DNA from: Phycisphaerales bacterium
GTDB taxonomy: Bacteria; Planctomycetota; Phycisphaerae; Phycisphaerales; SM1A02
Direction of reading: 5' to 3'
DNA length: 52,448 bases
NCBI GenBank assembly: GCA_009692045.1
Contig: SIAA01000012.1
Span: 1-52,448, forward strand
In this document: piece by piece, positions 40,933 to 48,857 of the stretch
Layout: each line of letters opens with the position of its first letter
Position numbering within the stretch: the first letter of the stretch is position 1
The notes under the pieces: generated by a model
Told to the model about the DNA's origin: nothing
Database searches by the model: none
The model's input: the letters and a program-made list of their open reading frames with translations, nothing else
Translations under genes and position numbers: made by a program

Positions 40933-41862
40933 TCACCCGCGCAGTGTCTGCTCGATGCGTGAGACATGCTCGGTTGCGCCAGTAATGGCACTCAAACAAA
41001 CTGACTCGCACAGCGCCGCCAGGCGGGGGAGCGGGACCACGGATTCTGGCAAACCGGTGCAGGCAACCGCGTTTGCGAGTGCGGGCGATTTCTCTGACTC
41101 GATCACGGCGCCGAGTCGATCACTCCAAAGGAATTGATCGGCATTGAGATCGACTATGCCGAATCCTCCCACGGCACACAGGCGCCGCACCCGAGTAAAT
41201 GCATCGTTAGAGAGCGTTGCCATGAGAGTCGACCCCGACTCCGAGCTCATCTGCATCGTCACCGTTCCGCGGAAGTCGTGGAATGCCCGCAGAGCACCAA
41301 GCCGCCTAGCCGAAATGGCGCGCTCGCAGAGGCGCGGAGTCGAAGTGGCGCGGGCCAGTTCCCATCCATGGTCAAGCGCGGCAGCACACGCCATCACATC
41401 GCTCAACTGTGAGAGAAGGACTCCCTCACCGCAATCGTCCAAACTCAAAACAGTCGCGGCGAATGGAGCCGAGGACTGAGAGCAGACATCCAATACCCGT
41501 GCAAAGCCCACGCTCCCCGAGGCTCCGCCCAAAACGCCATAGTTGAACAGTTCCGGCACTTCGAGCCACGATTCACTGGGTACACCCAGAAGCATTCGCC
41601 GTGATAGTGAGTTCGACAGCGGCATATTCTCCTCCGCCCCCCAAACCCACACTTCGCACTCCCGTGCCGCAAGCAGGAAACGCCTAGGGTCGTTGAACTT
41701 TGGCTCCACGGACCGGAACATCGACGGGATCTGCACGCCGTGCGGTGCACCTATAAGTGTCACCTCTCTGTTCGTTGCCAGGAGGAGCAGCCACTCAGGA
41801 GCATCGGTCCCGAGCCAGAGCGCTACTGGTGGGCAATCGCGTGATGTTGAGAACCCATCCAT
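40933..41862 (-). CDS. Uncharacterised protein, faintly Gfo/Idh-like
   Basis: I do not recognise this 309-residue protein with certainty. The N-terminal part (VALWLGTDAPEWLLLLATNREVTLIG) could be a Rossmann-type strand-helix-strand without a GxGxxG. The middle is rich in Ser/Ala/Leu. The C-terminal part ends LPRLAALCESVCLSAITGATEHVSRIEQTL, which resembles the last helix of Gfo/Idh/MocA oxidoreductases (LCEAxxLSxxTGExES). If so, it is a divergent member with the cofactor site eroded. ATG 41862 was chosen; the frame stays open upstream but there runs antisense to RNase P RNA. The gene lies head to head with rnpB and tail to tail with rplU. Confidence 0.65.
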   Translation of the reverse strand: MDGFSTSRDCPPVALWLGTDAPEWLLLLATNREVTLIGAPHGVQIPSMFRSVEPKFNDPRRFLLAARECEVWVWGAEENMPLSNSLSRRMLLGVPSESWLEVPELFNYGVLGGASGSVGFARVLDVCSQSSAPFAATVLSLDDCGEGVLLSQLSDVMACAAALDHGWELARATSTPRLCERAISARRLGALRAFHDFRGTVTMQMSSESGSTLMATLSNDAFTRVRRLCAVGGFGIVDLNADQFLWSDRLGAVIESEKSPALANAVACTGLPESVVPLPRLAALCESVCLSAITGATEHVSRIEQTLRG

Positions 41863-41932
41863 GAGATCTATAGCGCAGTCTAAATAGTTACGGCAGCAAC
41901 ACCACCCCCTCAAGCATTTGCGTAGACTCCCG

Positions 41933-42310
41933 CTGCGATTAGGCAATCGCCGCCAGGGATCAAACCCTGGTTGAGGAAAGTCCGAACACGACAGGACACG
42001 GTGGTGGCTAACGGCCACCAGCCCGCGCGCCGGGCTAGGGACAGTGCCACAGAAAATACACCGCCTGCTCCTCACGGAGTCGGTAAGGGTGAAATGGTGC
42101 GGTAAGAGCGCACCGCTCGCTTGGTGACAAGCGAGGCAGGGCAAACCCCACCGCGTGCAAGCGCAAGCAGCCCGCTGGCTCCGGCCAGCACCTGCGGTCC
42201 GCAGGTAGGGCGGGTAGCGTGCTAGGAGGCCGCCGGCAACGGCGGTCCAGAGAGGAATGGTTGCCGAGGACCGAAAGGTCCTTTACAGAATTCGGCTTAC
42301 GGTCGCAGGC
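41933..42310 (+). ncRNA. rnpB: RNase P RNA (bacterial type A)
   Basis: The catalytic RNA that removes tRNA 5' leaders. The universally conserved P4-strand GAGGAAAGTCCG is at 41973-41984 and the partner ACAGAA...GGCTTAC is at 42285-42300. P1 pairs CTGCGATT (41933-41940) with GGTCGCAG (42301-42308), which sets the ends. GACAGTGCCACAGAAAATA lies in the expected middle. The length, about 378, is usual for type A RNA. A U-tailed terminator follows immediately. No strong promoter is seen in the 70 bases upstream. Confidence 0.95.
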
Positions 42311-42312
42311 GC

Positions 42313-42341
42313 CCCCGGCTCACAAGGCCGGGGTCTTTTTT
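42313..42341 (+). terminator. Intrinsic terminator of rnpB
   Basis: CCCCGGC (42313-42319) pairs with GCCGGGG (42327-42333), loop TCACAAG, followed by TCTTTTTT (42334-42341). It directly follows the RNase P RNA. It is the only classical GC-stem plus U-run terminator I found in the window. Confidence 0.9.
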
Positions 42342-42476
42342 CCACCACCGGTGGGGCGTGGGAAGACCGCAGTCCACAATTGATTAGAAATCCGCAACTT
42401 TGGTGCTTGAGATTCCTGTGCGGCAGGGGAGAATCACATCTGCTTCAGGCGTACCAATGTTGGAGATGGTTAGGGA

Positions 42477-42521
42477 TTCGTGCGAACAATCACGGACGGA
42501 CTTCGTACCTATTCGCACGAA
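42477..42521. repeat. 10-bp inverted repeat upstream of the DUF2617 gene
   Basis: TTCGTGCGAA (42477-42486) and TTCGCACGAA (42512-42521) are exact reverse complements 25 bases apart, in the 215-base leader between the rnpB terminator and ATG 42557. It could be an operator for a dimeric regulator or a 5'-leader hairpin. Apart from this repeat I see no other element in 42342-42556. Confidence 0.45.
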
Positions 42522-42556
42522 CTTGGCTCGAGACACCTTTCAAGGACAGAACCCGA

Positions 42557-43111
42557 ATGAACAGTCTTCAGTCATACATGATGCTCCTCTATCGCAAAGC
42601 CGTCCATCCCGAGTTTTTCGGGATTGAGGGGCGTCGCCGCATTGAGCACGCTGGCATGGAAGCCGAGGGCTGGATTTTTCGCGGTGGCCATGCGATCAGG
42701 TTTCAGCATGAGGGGCTCTGCCTTTGTGAAGTGGTTTCCGATCAGGTCACCTCTTTACCCGGCGGCGGTTTGGGCGCATCTCTCCCCTGCGCTGGTGAGC
42801 GCGATCATCAGGAGACTCTCTCCGAGCGCGTCTCGTACATGACAACGATTCAAACAGAGACGCTCTCCGAGCACCTCTATCTTGGCACCTACAAGGAAAT
42901 GTTGAATCACGGTCGAGAGCACGGATCTTTGCTGAGCCTCTGGACCGACGGTTCTGGCAAGCCAAATCTGTCCGTCGTGGACTTGCAGCGCTACAGCGGC
43001 GAGATCCATGTTCAGGCGTATCACCTGCGGAGTGACTGCACCATGGTGCTTCGCACCCAGTCGATGTTTCAAGTTGCCAAGGCAAAAACTCCAGCACCGA
43101 TCAAGGCCTGA
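42557..43111 (+). CDS. DUF2617 protein
   Basis: The 184-residue protein matches the DUF2617 pattern found mainly in Planctomycetota and Actinobacteria: MLLYRKAVHPEFFGIEGRR (about 9-27), AIRFQHEGLCLCEV (about 46-59), SYMTTIQTETLSEHLYL, LNHGREHGSLLSLW, VQAYHLRSDCTMVLRTQSMFQ (about 155-175). The function of this family is unknown. Start: ATG 42557 with AAGGA ten bases upstream; the longer open frame runs back into rnpB and is not coding. It directly abuts the UDG gene, whose ATG starts at the last base of the TGA stop, so the two may be co-expressed. Confidence 0.8.
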   Translation: MNSLQSYMMLLYRKAVHPEFFGIEGRRRIEHAGMEAEGWIFRGGHAIRFQHEGLCLCEVVSDQVTSLPGGGLGASLPCAGERDHQETLSERVSYMTTIQTETLSEHLYLGTYKEMLNHGREHGSLLSLWTDGSGKPNLSVVDLQRYSGEIHVQAYHLRSDCTMVLRTQSMFQVAKAKTPAPIKA

Positions 43112-43920
43112 TGCCCATCGAATCGGCACGGCTTCTGCGCATAGCACGACAGGCAGTTCTGACTGATTTGAGCTTGGGCGTCGACCTCGTGCCCATAGGC
43201 TGCATCCGCACACCATCATCATCCCGCGTGGCTGTGAGCGCACCTGAGCCGACTCCTGCCGCTGCTCCATTGCCGCGCGTTGCGACTTTGCCGCGCCCAG
43301 CGCCGAGCGTGGGCACTGGTCCCAAAGCTGAGAAGCTCTCTATGCTGCATGCCCGTCACGATGCGGAGTGTCTCCACTGCACTGGCGTGACAACTCACAC
43401 TCAGACCGTCTTTGGTGAAGGCAATCCGGACGCGAAGCTGATGTTTGTCGGGGAAGCACCCGGCGAAAATGAGGACAAGGTGGGCAGGCCGTTTGTAGGG
43501 CGGGCAGGGCAGAAGCTCGATGAGATGATCGCCGCCATGGGACTTAGGCGCGAAGATGTCTACATCGCCAATGTGCTCAAAAGTCGTCCCCCCGACAATC
43601 GGACCCCTCTCGGTGAAGAGGTAATGGGGTGCGGTCCTTGGCTCTCTGCGCAGATTGAAATCATCCAGCCTCAAGTGCTTGTTTCGCTGGGGGGGCCAGC
43701 CACCAAGTACCTGCTTGGGCTCGAACAAGGAATCACTAAACTGAGGGGCATCTGGGCGCAGTGGCAAGCAACTGGCTCCGAGACCCAAATGAAGCCCATT
43801 CGAGTGATGCCGACCTTTCATCCGGCGTACCTGCTTAGGAACTACACGGTGCAGACCCGGCAAGAGGTCTGGTCGGACTTACAGCAGGTGATGGAAGCCT
43901 TGGGGCTTTTGGCCAAATAA
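43111..43920 (+). CDS. Uracil-DNA glycosylase family 4-like protein, one Fe-S cysteine missing
   Basis: The 269-residue protein has a disordered Pro/Ala-rich N-terminal 70 residues and a family 4 UDG domain: FVGEAPGENEDKVGRPFVG (112-130, catalytic GEAPG motif), AGQKLDEM, and HPAYLLRN (237-244). Family 4 enzymes carry a 4Fe-4S cluster on four Cys. Cys87 and Cys90 (ECLHC) and Cys174 (MGCGPWL) are present. The third ligand, normally in VLKCRPP, is Ser158 here (VLKSRPP, codon AGT at 43582-43584), with the C-x15-C spacing otherwise kept. The cluster may be three-ligand, labile or lost. It begins within the DUF2617 stop (one-base overlap). Confidence 0.9.
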   Translation: MPIESARLLRIARQAVLTDLSLGVDLVPIGCIRTPSSSRVAVSAPEPTPAAAPLPRVATLPRPAPSVGTGPKAEKLSMLHARHDAECLHCTGVTTHTQTVFGEGNPDAKLMFVGEAPGENEDKVGRPFVGRAGQKLDEMIAAMGLRREDVYIANVLKSRPPDNRTPLGEEVMGCGPWLSAQIEIIQPQVLVSLGGPATKYLLGLEQGITKLRGIWAQWQATGSETQMKPIRVMPTFHPAYLLRNYTVQTRQEVWSDLQQVMEALGLLAK

Positions 43921-44034
43921 TCGCAGTGATATTTTGAAAACTCGCCATGTGGCGCATCCAAATGACGATCTGCATCGAATAGTGTGTTAGAGGGATGGAA
44001 AAGGATTGCGGGAAGGGCACAATGCCTATCTCGC

Positions 44035-44122
44035 AGACCCCGCCGCATATATGCGACGCGTCCCCACAGAGAGCCCCCCCACGAGGAGCCTGTCGCGACG
44101 CAAGTCTGCGGCGGGCTCTTTT
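44035..44122 (+). ncRNA. Possible structured RNA or complex terminator
   Basis: In the 208 bases between the UDG and MEMO genes, AGAcCCCGCCGCA (44035-44047) can pair with TGCGGCGGGcTCT (44107-44119): 12 pairs and one mismatch, followed by TTTT. The 59-base interior holds palindromes GACGCGTC (44055-44062) and GTCGCGAC (44092-44099). A competing stem AGAGCCC (44070-44076) with GGGCTCT (44113-44119) would use the same 3' strand. It could be a small RNA or the terminator of the upstream transcript. Confidence 0.4.
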
Positions 44123-44128
44123 CCTTTA

Positions 44129-45361
44129 CTAGTTGCAGAAAGCGATGGCAGATGAGGTCACCAAGGCGGCCCGTTGCTCATCAACCACACCCGAGTATTC
44201 GAGCATTGTTGGCTCCGCTCCTGGACATGCGGCCAGGGCCGCAGTCATGTTGCCAATGCTGCACCATCGGGTGGCGTTTCTGTGCGCTGTCATGGCTTGG
44301 ATGAAGGCAGCGGCGTCTCCCTTGCAGTACTCGCCCAGCATGGCCCGATCATGAGCCTCGACCTCCGCCAAGCGAGCATCATCAACTGGGGCATCGTCTC
44401 CGAACTGCGGACCGATGTGACTCAAGTCGGCACTTGCTATCACTAGCGTGTTCCCACCGGCGCGCTCCAGAACGATTGGCAATGCGCGAAGAAGTTCCTC
44501 GTGACTGACCCGTGCGCCATCGTCGGACATCATGCCTCTCATGGGATCGGGAACCAGCAGTCCGCAAACTGGCACACCGGGCATCAGGTGCGCTATCCAG
44601 GGTAAGTGGAGCTGGATTGAGTGTTCACCTACGTGATCAAGTTCATCCTTATAGAGGCGGTCTCCCAGCTCGTTGCCCAGAATCTCCAGCAGAGTCTGGT
44701 CCGTCTCCACGCGACCTAGCGGGGTGTCAAAGCCCATGCGGGCGCCAACAACGCCATCACCGAGCCCGAAGTGATTGGTTCCCAGAACGATGATGCGGTC
44801 AGGCTTGACATCAGGATTGAGAGATCGATAGGCGGCGGCGTAGTTCTTGCCGCCGCGTTGCAGGTCAAGGTGCGGCGCTACCAATCCAAGAGGCTGCGAG
44901 CCAAGTTCCGGGTCTTCGGCCGCTGTCAGCAAACTCGACATTTGCTCTACGGCCTTCTCAGCTGTGTCGCCAAAGGCGGTGGAGGCGCCAATCTCGTAAG
45001 CGCCGCGCGCCCGCAATCGATCCAGCAGTTCGCGCTCGAGACGCTCAGAAGTAGGGCCCCATATGAGGCCGACGGCATCCATGCGCTGCACAAGGTCGAT
45101 CAGAGCTGGTTCGGGTGCCTTGACTTGTGCGGCAATGTCTGCAAGTTCTCGGTCGCCCTGAAACAGTGTGATGACCGGAAACACACCAGCTGGGACAACC
45201 AACATTTGCCCAGCAAGATTGGTTGGCTCTCTCAGTCCCACGACCTGTTGCTTGTCGTTCATTCCCGCGATGGGCTGGAAGGGACGCACATGGGGACGGC
45301 GGAGGTGCTCGGGAAGCTCACTGATCGTCTGCGCAGGCATAGGCGGATCAGTGTAGGGCAC
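44129..45361 (-). CDS. MEMO1/AmmeMemoRadiSam B protein with N-terminal extension
   Basis: The 410-residue protein has a C-terminal MEMO domain (about 155-408): GLVAPHLDLQRGGKNYAAAY (His163), IVLGTNHFGL (His197), VGEHSIQLHLPWI and VIASADLSHIG. These are the conserved residues of the MEMO fold, related to class III extradiol dioxygenases. The N-terminal 100 residues (VVGLREPTNLAGQMLVVP...FPVITLFQGDRELADIAAQV...LIDLVQRMDAVGLI) look like a PqqD-like or winged-helix peptide-binding domain. Usual partners AMMECR1 and a radical SAM enzyme are not in the window. Function uncertain. ATG 45340 is an alternative start. Confidence 0.85.
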   Translation of the reverse strand: MPYTDPPMPAQTISELPEHLRRPHVRPFQPIAGMNDKQQVVGLREPTNLAGQMLVVPAGVFPVITLFQGDRELADIAAQVKAPEPALIDLVQRMDAVGLIWGPTSERLERELLDRLRARGAYEIGASTAFGDTAEKAVEQMSSLLTAAEDPELGSQPLGLVAPHLDLQRGGKNYAAAYRSLNPDVKPDRIIVLGTNHFGLGDGVVGARMGFDTPLGRVETDQTLLEILGNELGDRLYKDELDHVGEHSIQLHLPWIAHLMPGVPVCGLLVPDPMRGMMSDDGARVSHEELLRALPIVLERAGGNTLVIASADLSHIGPQFGDDAPVDDARLAEVEAHDRAMLGEYCKGDAAAFIQAMTAHRNATRWCSIGNMTAALAACPGAEPTMLEYSGVVDEQRAALVTSSAIAFCN

Positions 45362-45473
45362 GCCGAAGGGTACTTACATTCAGATTATGAACCTCAACTT
45401 GCTTGTTTTTGGTGAACTGCATCGGGGAACGCCCGATAGAGACAGTCTGTCAGCCAACTGGGTCAATCGCCGC

Positions 45474-45479
45474 TAGAAT
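45474..45479 (+). promoter_or_regulatory. -10-like element upstream of the DUF1573-ankyrin gene
   Basis: TAGAAT (five of six consensus bases) lies 44 bases before ATG 45524. No good -35 is seen. The weak call rests on position and the hexamer. Otherwise 45362-45523 shows no element I can name. Confidence 0.35.
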
Positions 45480-45523
45480 CTCCTCCCCACGCAACTTCCA
45501 AGACTTCCTTTTAGAGAGACTCC

Positions 45524-47284
45524 ATGACCACGATCAAGTTTTTCACTGCAGTTGCATTGACCACGATTGTTGCGCTGACCGGTTCACCCGCTCAGGCAAT
45601 CCAGGGCACCGGCACCTCCCCGACCGCGCCGGTAAAGCCAGCGCCCCAGACTGCCCCCGGCACAGGAGATGTTCGATCAGCCAAGTCTGCTCCCAAGCGC
45701 GATATTGCTACGCAGGGCAAAGAGGTGCTCACCCCTTCGGCAACGAAACCTGCAAACTCTGTGGTAGGCGATGCTGAGCCGACAACATTAGGCGCAACTC
45801 CGCAATCAGCCGTCGCCCAAACACCAGCGCCACTGACCTTTGACCCACCGCTATTGAATCTCGGTGAGATGCAGGCGGATGTCGCCAAGTCGGGCAAGAT
45901 CAAAATCCAAAACAATGGCACTGAACCCATTCGGATTCTCAAGGCGATTCCCGGCTGCGGCTGCACAACGGCGGGCTGGCCCAAGGACCCGATTCCGGCG
46001 GGAGAGTTTGCCGAGATTGAGATCACGCTGAAGCCGGGCCCGAAGCAGGGCACCCATCTGAGCAAGCGCGTGACTTTTCAAGTAGAGGGGTACGCGCCCT
46101 TGCTCCTGACTGTCGAAGGCGATGTTGCCGAGTACATCCACATGGTCCCGGACATCATCGATGCGCCTTCGCCAGAGAAGCCCTCCGAAGGAAGGATCAC
46201 GCTCACTAGCGCCGATGGCACCCCATTCAAGGTGACTAATGCCAATCCGGCTGTGCTCAAGGAACTCTCCACCGAGGCTAAGACCGAGCAGGTTGTCTAT
46301 GTTGATTGGGCACGCTGGGAAGAACTGGGCCGCGGGATCAAGCTCACTCTCTCGACCGATCACCCCAAGTCACAAACGCTCAGTGTGATCGTCAAGCGCT
46401 CAATCAAGACAGCCGATGGAATCACGCCGCCCGCGCCCGCCCGACCAACGAAGGCCGCAAGCCCGATTGTGGCAGCATCCCGCATTGGCGATGTGAGTCG
46501 CGTGCAGCAGGAAATCGGTGGCGGCGCCAATGTGAACGAGGCCGATCCCGCCAGCGGGCGCTCGGCTCTGCACTGGGCTGCCAAGGAGAACAAGGTCGAG
46601 GTCATTTCGCTGTTGATTGCGGCCAAGGCTGATCTCAACTTGGGCGATCGAACGGGCAAGTCCGCTCTCGCGATCGCCGCTGAGAGTGGCTCACTTGAAG
46701 CGACGCGCATGCTTATCGAGGCTGGAGCCACGGTAAATCACCGTGATGCCATCCAGGGTTCGCCGCTCCTGTGGGCTGCGGGTCTGGGCACACCGGAGAC
46801 AGTTGCTGTGCTGATCGAGGCCGGCGCCGATGTCAACATCGTCGATGTGAATGGCTTGACCCCGCTGCTTTGGGCGGCAGGCATCGGTAATCCCGAGACG
46901 GTGAAACTGCTTCTCGCCCGCAACCCTGATCTGAAGATTGCCGATCAAGTGACAGGCGACACGGCGCTCCTGCGCGCAGTCCGAAGCGGCAAGCCACAGA
47001 GCGTGAAACTGCTGATCGAGGCCGGCGCCGATGTGAATGCAGTGAATCGTCAGGGGCTCACGCCGCTTCTCATTGCGGCTGGTACGGGTACCCCCGAGAA
47101 GTTGCAGTTGTTGCTCGACGCGAGAGCTGACATGGGTGCTATGAACTCCCAGGGAATGGATGCCAAGGAACTGGCGAAGCGCCGCAGCGATCAGAACGCC
47201 GAGGCAGTTCGAACCCTGCTCGGCGTTACAGTCGATTCGGCACCGGCTCCGGTGTCGGCCCCAGACGCAACTAAGCCCGGCTGA
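45524..47284 (+). CDS. Secreted DUF1573-ankyrin repeat fusion protein
   Basis: The 586-residue protein has a signal peptide (cleavage near SPAQA, residue 25), a Pro/Ala/Thr-rich linker (26-100), and a DUF1573 (Ig-like) domain at about 103-200: LTFDPPLLNLGEM, KIKIQNNGTEPIRILKAI and the hallmark PGCGCTTAGW (143-152). A second beta-rich stretch (201-293) follows, and then about seven ankyrin repeats (315-570) with clear consensus such as GRSALHWAAKENKVEVISLLI, GSPLLWAAGLGTPETVAVLI and EAGADVNAVNRQGLTPLL. Both modules bind proteins. It probably acts in the periplasm or at the surface; its partner is unknown. Confidence 0.88.
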   Translation: MTTIKFFTAVALTTIVALTGSPAQAIQGTGTSPTAPVKPAPQTAPGTGDVRSAKSAPKRDIATQGKEVLTPSATKPANSVVGDAEPTTLGATPQSAVAQTPAPLTFDPPLLNLGEMQADVAKSGKIKIQNNGTEPIRILKAIPGCGCTTAGWPKDPIPAGEFAEIEITLKPGPKQGTHLSKRVTFQVEGYAPLLLTVEGDVAEYIHMVPDIIDAPSPEKPSEGRITLTSADGTPFKVTNANPAVLKELSTEAKTEQVVYVDWARWEELGRGIKLTLSTDHPKSQTLSVIVKRSIKTADGITPPAPARPTKAASPIVAASRIGDVSRVQQEIGGGANVNEADPASGRSALHWAAKENKVEVISLLIAAKADLNLGDRTGKSALAIAAESGSLEATRMLIEAGATVNHRDAIQGSPLLWAAGLGTPETVAVLIEAGADVNIVDVNGLTPLLWAAGIGNPETVKLLLARNPDLKIADQVTGDTALLRAVRSGKPQSVKLLIEAGADVNAVNRQGLTPLLIAAGTGTPEKLQLLLDARADMGAMNSQGMDAKELAKRRSDQNAEAVRTLLGVTVDSAPAPVSAPDATKPG

Positions 47285-47336
47285 TGAATCCAGGCATAGC
47301 GGGCCGTAGGATTCCTGCCAACCACGAGGAACAGCG

Positions 47337-48857
47337 ATGCCACAGTCACCCTACTCCCAGATCCTCGCGCTGGCTCGTGAAGCGCACCTGATCGGCGGCA
47401 CAGAAGCCATCCTCTCTTGGGACCAAGAGACCATGATGCCATCGGGTGGCGTGGAATATCGCAGTCGCCAGGTTGCCCAGTTGGCGCGCCTGCATCACGA
47501 GATGGCAACGGCGCCCCGCGTCGGAGAGTTGTTGAACCAGTGTGAACAACCCAGCGGCTTGAACGGGGCTGATCCTGATTCCGCTCCTGCCAACCTGCGA
47601 GAACTTCGGCGCGACTATGACCGGGCTACCAAACTTCCTGGTTCGTTGGTTGAGGAACTGGCCAAAGTCTCCAGCGTTTCTCAGCACGAGTGGGCGCAGG
47701 CCCGTAAGGAGAGCGACTTTGCCCGCTTTCAGCCTCATCTCTCCCGACTGGTTGAGTTGAACCGGCAGAAAGCCGAGTGCCTAGGCATCCCGAGTAGCGG
47801 CGAGGCATGGGATGCGCTTGCTGACCTCTATGAGCCCGGTTGCACCGCGGCCGACGTTGTCAAGGTATTCATACCCCTGCGCAAGCGCCTGCAGGCTTTG
47901 CTGGACAGAGTGCTCGGCTCGAGCAAGGGTCCCTCAAAGCGATTCAATGAAACTGCGCTGCCCATCGAGGCGCAAGAGCGGTTTGTCCGCTTCATCGCCG
48001 AGTCAATCGGTTTCGACTTCTCCCGGGGCAGACTTGATCGATCGACTCATCCCTTCTGCGGGGGAAGTCACTGCAATGACATTCGCATGACTACTCGGTA
48101 CAGCGAGACCTGCGTCAATGATGGGCTCGGTTCCACCATGCATGAGAGCGGTCACGGCATGTATGAGCAGGGGATTCGCTTTGAGCACATTGGCACGCCC
48201 ATGGGCGAAGCGGTGAGCCTGGCAATCCATGAGAGTCAGAGTCGATTGTGGGAGAACCAAGTGGGCCGCAGCCGTCAGTTCTGGCAGTGGACCGCTCAGC
48301 AACTGCCCAAGTATTTCGACGATCGCGTCGCGGGATTCCCGGTCGAGGAACTTTATGGTGCGGCCAATGTAGTGGAGCCCGGATTCATCCGCGTCGACGC
48401 GGATGAGGCGACCTACAACATGCATGTGATGATTCGGTTCGAGCTCGAGCGCAAGCTCATCGATGGCTCGCTCGATGTTGCTGACCTTCCCGGCGCGTGG
48501 AACAGCCTCTACCGCGAGTACCTTCAGGTGGATGTGCCAGATGACCGCCGTGGCTGTCTGCAGGATGTGCACTGGAGCATGGGGGCATTCGGGTACTTCC
48601 CGACATACACCCTGGGAACGCTCTATTCAGCCCAGTTTTTCGAGTCGGCCTGCGCGGCGAATCCCGGACTGGTAGAGGGATTCAGCAAGGGCAAGTTCCA
48701 GCCCCTGCGCGAGTGGCTCAACGACAACATTCATGTTCAGGGTCGCAAGTTCCGCCCAGCGGAACTGTGCGTGCGAGTGACAGGCAAGCCCCTGAGCGCT
48801 GAGCCATTGATGCGCCACCTCGAAGGCAAACTCTTGCCGCTCTACGGCCTGATCTGA
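47337..48857 (+). CDS. M32 metallocarboxypeptidase
   Basis: The 506-residue protein is an M32 (Taq-type) carboxypeptidase, all helical and cytoplasmic (no signal peptide). The zinc motif is HESGH (269-273) followed by GMYEQGI; the third ligand region is the family's IHESQSRLWENQVGRS. DRSTHPFCGGSHCNDIRMTTRY and the C-terminal AFGYFPTYTLGTLYSAQ are further family marks. The enzyme trims a broad range of C-terminal residues from peptides. A Shine-Dalgarno-like CGAGGA lies six bases upstream of the ATG. The 3' end overlaps the convergent membrane protein gene by 16 bases. Confidence 0.93.
   Translation: MPQSPYSQILALAREAHLIGGTEAILSWDQETMMPSGGVEYRSRQVAQLARLHHEMATAPRVGELLNQCEQPSGLNGADPDSAPANLRELRRDYDRATKLPGSLVEELAKVSSVSQHEWAQARKESDFARFQPHLSRLVELNRQKAECLGIPSSGEAWDALADLYEPGCTAADVVKVFIPLRKRLQALLDRVLGSSKGPSKRFNETALPIEAQERFVRFIAESIGFDFSRGRLDRSTHPFCGGSHCNDIRMTTRYSETCVNDGLGSTMHESGHGMYEQGIRFEHIGTPMGEAVSLAIHESQSRLWENQVGRSRQFWQWTAQQLPKYFDDRVAGFPVEELYGAANVVEPGFIRVDADEATYNMHVMIRFELERKLIDGSLDVADLPGAWNSLYREYLQVDVPDDRRGCLQDVHWSMGAFGYFPTYTLGTLYSAQFFESACAANPGLVEGFSKGKFQPLREWLNDNIHVQGRKFRPAELCVRVTGKPLSAEPLMRHLEGKLLPLYGLI

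Noticed and set aside
41863-42144. N-terminal extension of the uncharacterised minus-strand gene
   Set aside because: It runs antisense through RNase P RNA and its Cys/Arg-rich translation looks noncoding.
42257-42556. N-terminal extension of the DUF2617 protein into rnpB
   Set aside because: It begins inside RNase P RNA and crosses its terminator; the family match starts at ATG 42557.
48003-48572. Minus-strand open frame opposite the M32 gene
   Set aside because: It is antisense to the HESGH zinc site region of a clear M32 enzyme.
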